A DNA stretch of 64,000 nucleotides, from the NCBI RefSeq assembly GCF_004331955.1, contig NZ_CP036532.1, forward strand, positions 1,178,001 to 1,242,000, read 5' to 3'. Below the pieces are notes generated by a model. That model ran no database searches, was not told the DNA's origin, and saw nothing but the letters and a program-made list of their open reading frames with translations. Made by a program: the position numbers and the translations under genes. The stretch's first letter is position 1. Every line of letters begins with the position of its first letter. Shown here piece after piece: positions 1-8,652 of the stretch. This DNA is from Roseitalea porphyridii. GTDB taxonomy: Bacteria > Pseudomonadota > Alphaproteobacteria > Rhizobiales > Rhizobiaceae.

Positions 1-1486
1 TATCCATGGTGATCCAGCGGCGCCCCCATTGCTCGGCAACATAAGCGGTCGTGCCTGAGCCGCAGCTTGGGTCCAGGACAAGATCCCCGGGGTCGGTACT
101 CATAAGAATACAACGTTCCACCACCCGCTCGTTGGTTTGCACAACGTATCTTCTGTCGGATGCGCCCCCAAAGCCGCTCCACCAGTTCGAAACGGCTTGC
201 ATGCCGAAGTCACTGAATTTTCTGATGTACCTTATCTGTTTGTCGCCCACGTAGAGTCGGTCAGAGCGCGCAAGACGAGACATGCCGCTCTTTGTGCCCT
301 GGTCCGGGTGGGCTGTATGTTTCCAGCAGTTGCCCTTTGCCAAACCCGGGTCGAACAGCCGACCCTGGTAGGGGAACAGGTGACTCTGATTAATCCGAAC
401 GCCTCCAGCGACGATGTTCTCTGACGTGAACAACTCAGAGCTTGGATGCGCGCGAGTCACTTCGGATGGTCGAATGGCATATAGCGAACCGACAGCGTCT
501 TGCTTGGCCAAAGCCGCGATGGTTGTGAAAGAGCCGTCCAAGAGCCGAACATTCTTGAAGTCTTCTGCAATCTCGCTTTCATCGGATGGAGCTTCAAAAA
601 GTGCATTAAACTTTGCTTTTCCCCGGTCTTTGAAGAACCAAACGATGTAATCATTGATTTCCTCAATGAATCCTGCCTTTTGCCCTCCCTTCTTTTTAAC
701 TAGCAGCAGCGCAACCCGGTTCTTCTCCCCAAACACCTCATCCATCAGCGCGCGGACGCGGTGTACGTTCTCATCCCCGATCTGCACGAAGATCGAGCCG
801 CTCTCGGTGAGCAGGTCGCGCGCCACGGTTAGTCGGTCGCGCAGGTAGGAGAGGTAGGAGTGGATGCCGTCCTTCCAGGTGTCGCGGAAGGCCCGGATGA
901 CCTCCGGCTCCCGGCTGACATAGGCCGCCTTGTCATCCATGTTTCGCGAGCCAGTGGTCGCCTGCCAGTTTGAATTGAAGCTGATGCCATAGGGCGGGTC
1001 CATGTAGATGCACTGCACCTTGCCGCGCAGGTTCTCGCGCTCCGCGAGGTTCGCCATGACCATCAGCGCATCGCCGAGGATCATGCGGTTCTGCCAGTTC
1101 TGCTCGTGGGCATAGAACTCGGTGCGGGCTTCAAGGTCGTCCGGCCTGCCGTTGAAATCGGCAAACAGGTCCGGCATGTCGGCGGAAGCCTCACGCCTCG
1201 CCGCGGTCTCGCGTTTCAGCCGCTCGATGATCGCGCGCGGATGGATCTTTTCCTGAATGTAAACAGGGGGCGCATCGACATAGAGATCGGTCGCGTCCTC
1301 GGCATCCCTGCCGCGCCAGACAAGCTGCGGATCAAGGTCGGTATTGCGCGGATAGCGCAGCTTGATTGGCCGCGCCTCGTCCTCCTCCACAAAGCCCTGC
1401 TGCTCGGCCGTGGGGATCATGGTGCGCTTGGCGGCGTCGTGCTTGTAGTTTTCAACGTCCTGCGGTTTCGAGGGTTTCTTGGCCAT
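1..1486 (-). CDS. Type III-like (Mod) DNA methyltransferase, 3' end outside window
   Basis: Adenine/cytosine-N DNA methyltransferase, the modification half of a restriction-modification system. Reading from the ATG at 1486, 495 codons are open to the window edge. A DPPY catalytic motif lies at residues 163-166 and the SAM-binding motif DPSCGSGT at 472-479. Motif IV before motif I is the beta-class order typical of type III Mod subunits, with the target-recognition region between them. The start lies 4 nt after the preceding stop, so it is translated as the last gene of the operon led by the Res gene at 6007. The C-terminus is cut by the window. Recognition sequence cannot be read from this. 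Confidence 0.93.
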   Translation of the reverse strand, partial: MAKKPSKPQDVENYKHDAAKRTMIPTAEQQGFVEEDEARPIKLRYPRNTDLDPQLVWRGRDAEDATDLYVDAPPVYIQEKIHPRAIIERLKRETAARREASADMPDLFADFNGRPDDLEARTEFYAHEQNWQNRMILGDALMVMANLAERENLRGKVQCIYMDPPYGISFNSNWQATTGSRNMDDKAAYVSREPEVIRAFRDTWKDGIHSYLSYLRDRLTVARDLLTESGSIFVQIGDENVHRVRALMDEVFGEKNRVALLLVKKKGGQKAGFIEEINDYIVWFFKDRGKAKFNALFEAPSDESEIAEDFKNVRLLDGSFTTIAALAKQDAVGSLYAIRPSEVTRAHPSSELFTSENIVAGGVRINQSHLFPYQGRLFDPGLAKGNCWKHTAHPDQGTKSGMSRLARSDRLYVGDKQIRYIRKFSDFGMQAVSNWWSGFGGASDRRYVVQTNERVVERCILMSTDPGDLVLDPSCGSGTTAYVAEQWGRRWITMD

Positions 1487-1490
1487 CTTG

Positions 1491-2159
1491 TTATTCCTCT
1501 GCCCGCGCTTCGGTGGCGTGGATCAGGACGGCCTGTTTCACGCGGAATTCTTCTGTCATCATCTCAAGGCTTTTCTTGCTCAAATCGCCCAGCCGGTAAT
1601 CGCCGCTCCACGACATGAACGCACGCGTCATGAAGCCGTGGAGGCTCTGGCGGCGCATCTGCGGTATCAGCTCGGGCGCGGTGTTCACCATCGATCCCGC
1701 CCGCAAGATCGAGATGCCAGCGGGTGAATAGAGCCAGACGTAGGCCTCGGAGGTGGTACGAAGCATGTCTTCGCACTGACCGAAAACACGGTCCGATTTC
1801 GAGAAAGGTGGCTTGCTGAACAGTTCGAGGTCGATGTGGTCGACCATCTTTGCCTGGATCAGGTAGCCTTTCGAGACGTCGAAGCCCTTGCCCGACATGC
1901 GCAGGACCAGGCCCAAGTCTGCCCCAAAGCGACGTTCTTCCGACTGAGGGCCGCGCCAAGGGAGCTTTCGAGTCTCAACGCTCCAAGTCATGCCGCCGAC
2001 AAATGCACCATCGACGCTGCGCTCGATCCTGTCGGCCATACGCGAAGTGAAGTCGTCCTCGTCGTGAACGGATCGGCCAATGCGTCCGCAAAGATCATCG
2101 GTCTGCGACACGATCTGTCCGACAACAGCTTGAATGCCTTTATTATATCCGTGGAACAT
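1491..2159 (-). CDS. Unknown protein with nuclease-like E-D-QxK pattern, in RM operon
   Basis: 222-residue protein of no family I can name. Residues 74-104 contain E-E-R-R-F-G-A-D followed about 20 residues later by Q-A-K (E74/E75, D81, Q102, K104), an arrangement seen in PD-(D/E)xK nucleases that use QxK. No signal peptide or membrane segment is seen. It lies 15 nt after the 258-residue gene upstream and 4 nt before the methyltransferase, so it belongs to the restriction operon. A role as an accessory restriction nuclease is inference only; it could equally be a specificity or sensing subunit. Confidence 0.8.
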   Translation of the reverse strand: MFHGYNKGIQAVVGQIVSQTDDLCGRIGRSVHDEDDFTSRMADRIERSVDGAFVGGMTWSVETRKLPWRGPQSEERRFGADLGLVLRMSGKGFDVSKGYLIQAKMVDHIDLELFSKPPFSKSDRVFGQCEDMLRTTSEAYVWLYSPAGISILRAGSMVNTAPELIPQMRRQSLHGFMTRAFMSWSGDYRLGDLSKKSLEMMTEEFRVKQAVLIHATEARAEE

Positions 2160-2174
2160 GCTTGCCGCTTCCAG

Positions 2175-2951
2175 TCACATGCACACGCCGCAGGTCGCCG
2201 CATCGTCATAGCCAAGCCCATCGAGGTATGTTCTGGCCGCTTCAATATCGGGGAAGGGTCGCCACTCCCCCGTGCTGCGGCTGTCCACGCCCTGCGTGCC
2301 TTTACCGAAGTTGCAGTAGCCACAAGACGGGCGATGCAGTCGGGCGCGCTTATGGACCCAGTTGCGATAAACCCAGTATTCGCCGGCCTCCGCTTTAGGT
2401 GGAGTGCTTTCTGGTTTAACGTCGTCGCGCTGCAAGCCCTGCATCGCTCTGACAAACAAGTTGATGGTGCGCAGTGTGTCGTCAGTAAAGTAGGCGCGCT
2501 GATGCCGGATACTGTTGGCGATCTCGGCCATGATGGACTGGAAGCTCCAAAGCTCAATGCCCGCCCTCGTGGCGGCTTCCTCGGCTTCGGGCGTCCAGTC
2601 CCAAGTGACAACGACCTTGTGTGAGTTGTCGTCGGTGAAGCCGTATTCTCTCAGCTTCGCGGCGATCTGCGGTTGGCCGAATTTGCGTTCGACGAAAAAG
2701 CCCACTGTGCGACGCTGGCCGGCCTTCTGGACGCGCTGGTTGTGCTTTTCGAGCGAGAATTCCTTGGCTGTCAGTTTCGAATAGCTTTGCGAGCCGGAGA
2801 CGGTTGTCTCAATGTGGTAGCGCCCGAGGTTGACCGGGTCGATGGCGATCAGATCGATCTCGAACTGCCCGTCGCAACGCAGATTCGGTATAGTCGCCCA
2901 TCCCTTCACGTAGCGCACATATGCTTCGACGATCTTCTCCGTGGTCTCCAT
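2175..2951 (-). CDS. Unknown protein, endonuclease-like N-terminus and Cys4-type C-terminus
   Basis: 258 residues from the ATG at 2951, which overlaps the Res stop by one base (TGATG) and so is the coupled start; a longer frame begins at 3041 inside Res. The N-terminal part has E31-I-D33-L-I-A-I-D38 and H47-I-E48-T, like the core of PD-(D/E)xK nucleases but with Thr where the catalytic Lys would be. The C-terminus has H206, C210, C213 and C254, C257, a likely zinc site flanking a conserved-looking W/PF segment. Position between Res and Mod argues for a defence role. Function unknown. Confidence 0.82.
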   Translation of the reverse strand: METTEKIVEAYVRYVKGWATIPNLRCDGQFEIDLIAIDPVNLGRYHIETTVSGSQSYSKLTAKEFSLEKHNQRVQKAGQRRTVGFFVERKFGQPQIAAKLREYGFTDDNSHKVVVTWDWTPEAEEAATRAGIELWSFQSIMAEIANSIRHQRAYFTDDTLRTINLFVRAMQGLQRDDVKPESTPPKAEAGEYWVYRNWVHKRARLHRPSCGYCNFGKGTQGVDSRSTGEWRPFPDIEAARTYLDGLGYDDAATCGVCM

Positions 2952-5900
2952 CAGGCAGCCACCTTGCTTTGGCCGGCTATGAGAAGGCCGCGAACCCCGC
3001 CCGCGAACGTGTATGGATTGTCGAACTCCACGAAAGCCCAACGCCCGAAGCGACCAAGCGCGTTGACGCCCGGCACCCAGCGGGTCGCCATGGTGTCAGC
3101 CTTGGCCGCGTCCGGCTCGCCGCGCCGGCCCTTCACCTCGACGACGAGGTTCAGCGGATTGTCGGGACCGTGGCCGTCATCGAGGGAGAGGATGTAGTCG
3201 GGCCGGTAGCGGTGGGTCTCGCCGCGATACTCATACGGCACCTCGAAGCCGAGATTGTGGTTCTTCACATAGGCGCGGCAAACGTCCGAAAGCTCGCGCT
3301 CGATGGCTTCGGCAAAAGCTTTCTCCCAGTCCTGATCGGCGACGACAAACTCGACGTGGCAGAGGTTCGGATCGGTCTTGAACAGGTCAGCCTTCGAGGT
3401 TGCGAAATCGACGAAGCGGGTGGAGCCTTCCTCGTTGTAGGGATTGGGGATGGCTCGGACGAATTCCTGTGCTGACGACGGCGCACAGGCCCGCGCGATG
3501 CGCTCGGCCGCCTTCTGTGCCAGCGGACGCCAGAGGAACAGCCGCTTCATCGCCTCGCGGTTCTGGCCGTAGCAGGTCAGGCATTCATCGAACCAGCGCT
3601 CGGTGATCTTCAGCAGTTCGCCGAAGCGGTGGAGCGGGATTTCAGGCGCCGGTGACCGGTCCGGTTCCTCGCCGGGTGTGAATGCCTTGGGCTTGGAGTC
3701 CTCGCGGATGTAGCGGCGCAGCGTGTAGCCCGCGACGGCGTAGTAGACCGATTTCATCCGCTGGGTCTCGTAATTGTCGAGGGTCAGCTCGATGCCCTCG
3801 CCGACGATGGGTTCGACATCGGTCGTCGTTGGGATGTCGTCCGGCGTGACGGTGAGTTTGGAATCATCGGTGAAGTTCGCCACCAGCGGCCCCGGCGGAT
3901 AGGCAACGCGATAGCCAGAGATGTTGGGGAAGCGGATTTCGCAGGCCGCCCGCTCGGGTAGCGCGCGAACCCGCGTCATGCGTGGCGGTGGCGTGATCTT
4001 CGCCGGCGACGGGCTTTGCGTGAAATCGAAGGGCACGCCCAACACATCGGCATATTCGGGCAACAGCTTGCCGTCCGCGCCCGGCGTGTAGCTGACCCGG
4101 CGAAGGCCGCGACCGACGACCTGCTCGCACAGAAGCTGGGTGCCGAACGCGCGCACGCCGAGAATGTGGCTGACCGTGTTGGCGTCCCAGCCTTCGGTGA
4201 GCATCGACACTGAGACGACGCAGCGGATGTCGCCGCCGAGCTTGCCGGTCTGGCCGACGGTGTTCATCACCTCGCGAAGGATTTGCGCGTCCGCTAATTT
4301 TTCCGCCGCTGCCGCACCGTCCCGCCGGGCGACTTCTGCGCGGAACTCTTCGATTTCCTGCGCTGCCGCCTTTCGGAAGTCATCGGGCAGGGAGTCGCCC
4401 GCTTCCAGCGCTTCGCTGTCGAGGAGGACCGTGCGCGGGCGATCCCTCCAGCCACCATTTTCATGCACATTGGAGAAGAGCTTCAGCTTGCCCTCGACCA
4501 ATCGGCTTGTCGTTTGGTCGCCAACGGTCTGGCTGCGCTCATAACCGGAAATAAAATCGTAGATCAGCTTGGATGTCGCGGTGTTGTTGGCCACGACGAT
4601 GAAGACCGGCGGACGGTCGATGCCCGCGTCCTCCCATTCGTCGAACGTCGTTTCGTAATGACGGTAGAGCGCTTCCAGCGCACCGCGCAGAAGCTCTGGC
4701 AGTTCCTCGGGGTCGAGTTCGTTCGCCGTCTTGCGCCGCCCCTTCTTGGGCAACGCGTTCTTGGGCAGATTGGCGTAGAGCGCGCGATATTTCGGCATGT
4801 CGCCAGAGACGGCATCGTCCAGCACTGGCAGGCGCGGCGTCTTCACGATGCCGCATTCGATGGCATCCATCAGCGTGAAATCGGAGACGACCCACGGAAA
4901 CAGTGTGCCTTCCGGGTAGCCGGAGCCGCGCAAGAAGAATGGCGTGGCGGATAGGTCGTAGACAGCCTGAACACCGAGCTTGCGGGAGACGGCTTCCACG
5001 CCGGAAATCCAGACGCGGGCGGCCTCGTTGTTCTTTTTCGCCTCGTCCGCTTCCTCGCTGTCGAGCTCGCGTTCCTCGCTGTCACCTGGCTTCTCGCGAT
5101 AGCAATGGTGCGCCTCGTCATTCAGGACGATGACCCGCTTCAGGCCCATGAGCTTGCCCGCGACCCGATGGATCATCTGCCCTTCCGTTTCGAGGAATTT
5201 TTTCGGCTCCTCGCCCCGGTCTGCGAGGAGCTTCCTCGCCTCCGGTTTCACGGCCATCGTCTCGCGAAGCTGGAAAGCGTGGTAGTTGGTCACCACCACC
5301 CGCGCCTTGCGCAGATCACCCAGCATCTCCGGCGGCACGATGCGCCGCTTGGGGTCTTCGAAGTAATTGCCGTTTTCCTCCGGCTGGAGCACCCGAAGCC
5401 GGTCGCGGATGGTGATGCCGGGCGCAATGAGCAGGAAGCCGCGTGTGAAGCGGCTGCTGGTCGGACGGCGCGCCGCGTTGATCGCCTGCCAAGCAATCAG
5501 CAGCGCCATGACGGTCGTCTTGCCCGACCCGGTCGCCATCTTGGCCGCGATGCGGAACAGGCCCGGATTGGCCGTGTCGTTCGCTACGATCAGTTCTTCG
5601 CGATAGGATTTCGGCGCGACCTCGGTTAGCCAGATGATCGTCTCGACGGCTTCCAGCTGGCAGAAGAAGAATGGGAACTCGCGCACAGACCTGTCACGCC
5701 ACCAACGCAGAAGGCGTTCGGTCTCCGGGGTGACGTTCCATTTCGAAGGTGGCAGGGCGCGCCAGCGGTCGACCTCCGGACGGACCAGTTTGACCAGAGT
5801 GTTTTGCGTTGCGATCTTGTCGGCACCCAGGTTGAGCTCGTCTTGATTGTTCGAACGACGCGGTGCGGCAACGGGAACCACATAGCCCGGGTCGCGCCTG

Positions 5901-6007
5901 CCTTGTCTCACATCCCTGGTAGGCTGCCCCTTCGAGTCGAGAACCCAATGAGAAGTTGGCTCGGAAAAGGGGGTGTTCAGTATTGGACTTTGCTCAAATG
6001 AAGACAT
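2951..6007 (-). CDS. Type III-like restriction endonuclease (DEAH helicase plus C-terminal nuclease)
   Basis: 1018-residue Res subunit. The N-terminus (ILNTPF...SHWVLD..GQPT) resembles the group annotated at NCBI as BPTD_3080-family restriction endonuclease, from memory. Walker A ATGSGKTT is at 158-165, DEAH at 297-300, a YDLSATPFF motif near 350 and QVVGRGLRR of helicase motif VI in the second RecA domain. The C-terminus carries R-P-D937 and V-V-E957-V-K959, a PD-(D/E)xK nuclease core. It should translocate on and cleave unmethylated DNA. First gene of a four-gene operon with Mod at the end; a 19-bp palindrome lies 55 nt upstream. Confidence 0.93.
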   Translation of the reverse strand: MSSFEQSPILNTPFSEPTSHWVLDSKGQPTRDVRQGRRDPGYVVPVAAPRRSNNQDELNLGADKIATQNTLVKLVRPEVDRWRALPPSKWNVTPETERLLRWWRDRSVREFPFFFCQLEAVETIIWLTEVAPKSYREELIVANDTANPGLFRIAAKMATGSGKTTVMALLIAWQAINAARRPTSSRFTRGFLLIAPGITIRDRLRVLQPEENGNYFEDPKRRIVPPEMLGDLRKARVVVTNYHAFQLRETMAVKPEARKLLADRGEEPKKFLETEGQMIHRVAGKLMGLKRVIVLNDEAHHCYREKPGDSEERELDSEEADEAKKNNEAARVWISGVEAVSRKLGVQAVYDLSATPFFLRGSGYPEGTLFPWVVSDFTLMDAIECGIVKTPRLPVLDDAVSGDMPKYRALYANLPKNALPKKGRRKTANELDPEELPELLRGALEALYRHYETTFDEWEDAGIDRPPVFIVVANNTATSKLIYDFISGYERSQTVGDQTTSRLVEGKLKLFSNVHENGGWRDRPRTVLLDSEALEAGDSLPDDFRKAAAQEIEEFRAEVARRDGAAAAEKLADAQILREVMNTVGQTGKLGGDIRCVVSVSMLTEGWDANTVSHILGVRAFGTQLLCEQVVGRGLRRVSYTPGADGKLLPEYADVLGVPFDFTQSPSPAKITPPPRMTRVRALPERAACEIRFPNISGYRVAYPPGPLVANFTDDSKLTVTPDDIPTTTDVEPIVGEGIELTLDNYETQRMKSVYYAVAGYTLRRYIREDSKPKAFTPGEEPDRSPAPEIPLHRFGELLKITERWFDECLTCYGQNREAMKRLFLWRPLAQKAAERIARACAPSSAQEFVRAIPNPYNEEGSTRFVDFATSKADLFKTDPNLCHVEFVVADQDWEKAFAEAIERELSDVCRAYVKNHNLGFEVPYEYRGETHRYRPDYILSLDDGHGPDNPLNLVVEVKGRRGEPDAAKADTMATRWVPGVNALGRFGRWAFVEFDNPYTFAGGVRGLLIAGQSKVAA

Positions 6008-6061
6008 TCGAATGACGCTTAGTCGCCTCCCCGCGCACGTCGCAAGGCTCGAATCAGTAAA

Positions 6062-6080
6062 TCATTGTAGCTCACAATGA
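6062..6080. promoter_or_regulatory. 19-bp palindrome upstream of the restriction operon
   Basis: TCATTGT-AGCTC-ACAATGA, seven-base arms perfect, five-base spacer, 55 nt upstream of the Res start. Size and place fit an operator for a homodimeric regulator (for example an XRE or controller protein). The XRE gene at 7253 is a candidate binder, but this is inference. Confidence 0.45.
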
Positions 6081-6358
6081 AACGGTGCCTGGCGCGCTCC
6101 GTTCACGAGGGCGTCCGCTGTCGTTTCGCCTTCATTCGGGTGGCAGACCGGTCCCGGAATGTCGTCTTCGGTGTCGGTGGTGCTGTTCTCAAGTGCGAGA
6201 TATCCGTTCGCGTCGGATTCCATGTGGTGCGGCGAACTCACTTGCTGTGCCTGAGACAGCCAAGGGCCGCGAGACGAGATGGATGCATCGTCAACGCGCT
6301 TCAGGCCATCAATCGTCGTGATGATACCCTCGTTGGTCCGACAACGCCTTTGCAGCAA
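6062..6358 (-). CDS. Doubtful small hypothetical protein
   Basis: 98-codon frame between the small membrane-protein gene and Res on the same strand. The second half (from MESDANGYLALENS on) is acidic and looks protein-like, but the frame ends inside the palindrome at 6062 and no convincing ribosome site precedes it. If it is not a gene, 6008-6392 is non-coding leader DNA of the restriction operon containing only the palindrome. Confidence 0.25.
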   Translation of the reverse strand: MLQRRCRTNEGIITTIDGLKRVDDASISSRGPWLSQAQQVSSPHHMESDANGYLALENSTTDTEDDIPGPVCHPNEGETTADALVNGARQAPFHCELQ

Positions 6359-6392
6359 CGATTGATGCGCGACTTGCGCATCGGATCACCGA

Positions 6393-6665
6393 TCACCCTT
6401 TTTGTCGGAGCAGTTCCTGCGCGCGGCGGTTCACTTCCGCCTCGAAGGCGTCCTTCTCGGCCTGCCGTTGGGCGTGCAGCTCCACCATAAACGCCCTCCG
6501 AAACTTGCCCCGGTTCTTGTCGGGAAACGCCTGCCTGACGAACCATACAATCAAGAGGAAGCACCCAAAGATCGCCCATTGACTGCCACCGCTGTAGCCG
6601 ATGGCGAAGCCGACCCATCCGGTCATGGCGGCCAGCCAGATGAAAAACAGAAATCTGATCATCAT
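6393..6665 (-). CDS. Small membrane protein, unknown function
   Basis: 90 residues. Two hydrophobic segments, roughly 4-20 and 29-43 (IRFLFFIWLAAMTGWVGFAI; WAIFGCFLLIVWFV), are followed by a charged, probably cytoplasmic helical tail rich in Arg, Glu and Gln (residues 50-90) that may form a coiled coil. GGAGAG lies just before tandem ATG codons at 6665 and 6662; either could start it. It follows the secreted-protein gene at 6697 with a 31-nt gap, so the two may be co-transcribed. No family recognised. Confidence 0.6.
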   Translation of the reverse strand: MMIRFLFFIWLAAMTGWVGFAIGYSGGSQWAIFGCFLLIVWFVRQAFPDKNRGKFRRAFMVELHAQRQAEKDAFEAEVNRRAQELLRQKG

Positions 6666-6696
6666 TCTCTCCGGGCGACTTTAGTCCCGATCTGCA

Positions 6697-7116
6697 TCAA
6701 CCAGATGCCAAGGTGGCGGCGCAAATGGCAGCCGCGTCTCGAAAATCCAGACTCTGCTGCTTGTATACCGGGCTACCGAGCACAAGCGCACATTGCAGCA
6801 CTTGCATTTCGGTTACCCCGTTCATGCCTGTGCGCAATGCGACCAACACATCACCGATTTCGTAATAGCTGCTGGACTGCTGCGGCATGTCATACCGATG
6901 GGCGGCTTCAACGACGAGGCGTCGAATGTGCGAAGCCGACGCGTTGCCCAAGAACACGTTCTCCAACTTCTGGAAGACGTCATGGGATTGGGCGAACGCC
7001 GTGCCAGGCGTGAAGATGGTGATGCAAGTCAGCGAAATCATGGTGGCCACGACCCAACTGCGTCGGTGAGCCCGACGGCTCCTTCTTCGCATGCTCTTTG
7101 ATGCCTTCTTTTTCAT
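6697..7116 (-). CDS. Secreted/periplasmic hypothetical protein
   Basis: 139 residues with a strongly basic N-terminus (KKKASKSMRRRSRRAHRR), a hydrophobic core and an AFA-Q signal-peptidase-like site near residue 42, so exported. The mature part is about 97 residues, helical, with two Cys (in LQCALVLG and AAICAATL) that could form a disulfide. An internal ATG at residue 9 is an alternative start. No family recognised. Probably cargo of the island. Confidence 0.6.
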   Translation of the reverse strand: MKKKASKSMRRRSRRAHRRSWVVATMISLTCITIFTPGTAFAQSHDVFQKLENVFLGNASASHIRRLVVEAAHRYDMPQQSSSYYEIGDVLVALRTGMNGVTEMQVLQCALVLGSPVYKQQSLDFRDAAAICAATLASG

Positions 7117-7252
7117 TTCCGCTCCGCTCCGCTTAGGAACTCGGGTGAGGATTGCTGTGAGTACGATGTTAAACCCTTAGTATTGAAAAAACCCTAATCT
7201 AAATCCCTGCCGTCTCCCCGCAGCGCCTCTAAAGCTGCCGTGGGAGATTGCT

Positions 7253-7588
7253 TTGTCCGATCTGAAACGACGCTTCGGCCACCTTGTTGCTGCACACCGC
7301 AGGCGGTCCGGCATGACGCAGCAGCGGCTTGCCGAGCTCGTCGACGTAAGCGTCGACACAATTTCGAAAATTGAGACAGGCGCGTCAGGAGCTCGGTTTG
7401 CTCTTATCGAACGTCTTGCTCAAGCACTATCAGTTGATCCCGCCGAATTGTTCACGACCGAGATTCCGAGCGGAATCCTGCGAACGAAGGCCTACGCCGA
7501 ATTGGCGGCACGACTCGCCAGGCTCGATGACAATGATCTGCGTTGGATTTCCGATCTGATCGACGTCGCGCTACGCTCCAAACACTGA
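7253..7588 (+). CDS. XRE-family transcriptional regulator
   Basis: 111-residue DNA-binding protein. A lambda-repressor-type HTH covers about residues 8-60 (RRRSGMTQQRLAELVDVSVD, then ISKIETG), followed by a short helical tail. The start is TTG at 7253, preceded by GGGAG at proper spacing; no in-frame ATG exists upstream. It runs opposite to the small hypotheticals to the left and converges on the frameshifted integrase. Likely controls island genes, perhaps itself or the restriction operon; targets are not shown by the sequence. Confidence 0.85.
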   Translation: MSDLKRRFGHLVAAHRRRSGMTQQRLAELVDVSVDTISKIETGASGARFALIERLAQALSVDPAELFTTEIPSGILRTKAYAELAARLARLDDNDLRWISDLIDVALRSKH

Positions 7589-7594
7589 GCATCG

Positions 7595-8631
7595 CTACAG
7601 AACCGCCCCCGCCGCGTTGTCTGTGAAGAGATCGCCGTCACGTATGTAGCGCGCGAGCATGGCGTCGTTGGCGTGACCGGTTTGCCCCCGGATTTTGAGC
7701 ATGGATGCCCCGGCCATTGCCGCGCTGGTGGCAAAGCCCGCGCGCAGGGAATGACCGGAATATCCGGCCGGATTGATGCCGGCTTGGCGAAGTCGTGTCT
7801 TCAATATGATGGAGACGGCCTCGCCCGAGAGCCGCTTGTCACGCGTTCGCCCGTGTCGATCCATGACGACGAAGATCGGGTCGCGGTCAATCGCCGAATT
7901 ATCCAGCCAACCTTCGAGCGCCTTGACAGGGCAATGGCGGGTTCGGCCGAAGGGGATGCCGATCTTGCGCCCCGCGCCGTCCTGATCGGTCTTGGAGCGC
8001 CGTAGCGTGATGACCATGCCCTGGCGGGCAAAGTCGATGTCCTCGGCGTTCAACCCTATGAGCTCGGATCGGCGGAAGGCGCCTGCAAAGCCGAGCAGGA
8101 GCAGCGCACGGTCACGCACGTCTTTCGGCCGATCTCCCATCCGTTCGAGGACGGCGAACAGATCGTCCCGCAATAGCGGCTTGGCCTCCACCTGGGCGGT
8201 GCCGTTGGTTCGCCTGATCCCGCGCATCGTGGCCTTGACCAATTCGGACTTGGTCGGGTCGGCGAGCCCGCGCGCACGATGTGTCTTGCCAATGGCGGCA
8301 AGCCTTCGCGCGATCGTCGAGACCGCATGCGTCTGAGCCAACAAGGCGATGTAGCCTGCGATCATCGCATCAGTTGAGGGGATGGTTCCCCCCACGCCTC
8401 ATAGGCGGCCATGTCCGCCTTGTAAGCCCGTTTGGTGGCCGGGCTGAGGGATTGGGAAAGGAAGGATTGGACGGCTGTATCCGTGGATATGGGCGGAAAT
8501 TGCCCCGAGTTTGCTTGGCCCTGTGAATTTGCAATTGATTGCACTGGGTTTTCTATGCGCCGATCAGTGCAATCAATTGCAAATTCTGCGGCACCCTCGT
8601 CTCGATTTGGTTCACGCATCGGCGTTTCCAC
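7595..8631 (-). pseudogene. Tyrosine recombinase/integrase broken by a poly-G frameshift
   Basis: The C-terminal 266 codons (7595-8395) hold the full catalytic core: RRSEL, SKT, HSLRAGF, TGH and the nucleophile in MLARYIRDGDLF. The N-terminal SAM-like domain (AVQSFLSQSLSPATKRAYKADMAAYEAWG) is in another frame, 8362-8631. The two join at a run of six G on the coding strand near 8390-8395; seven would restore AWGGTIPST. It is either a one-base slippage mutation or a sequencing error. A GTG at 8395 could in principle start the core alone. The N-terminal coding DNA contains a 22-bp inverted repeat. Confidence 0.75.
8525..8586. repeat. 22-bp perfect inverted repeat inside integrase 5' coding DNA
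   Basis: Arms 8525-8546 and 8565-8586 are exact reverse complements, separated by 18 nt. Each arm contains the near-palindrome TGCAAT-CA-ATTGCA. The arms encode different peptides (EFAIDCT and VQSIANS) so protein constraint does not explain them. They could be protein-binding arm sites or a cruciform/hairpin. Confidence 0.9.
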
Positions 8632-8652
8632 GAAAGTCGTGATAATTGGGAG

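Noticed and set aside
6077-6490. 137-codon plus-strand frame ahead of Res
   Set aside because: No ribosome site or homology; Arg-rich composition of a shadow frame.
7165-7200. AAACCCT direct repeats upstream of the XRE gene as an operator
   Set aside because: Only two short copies, easily chance in an AT-rich leader.
8362-8400. Programmed ribosomal frameshift in the integrase
   Set aside because: A G run alone, without a slippery heptamer plus downstream structure or a family precedent I can name, does not support programming; mutation or read error is simpler.
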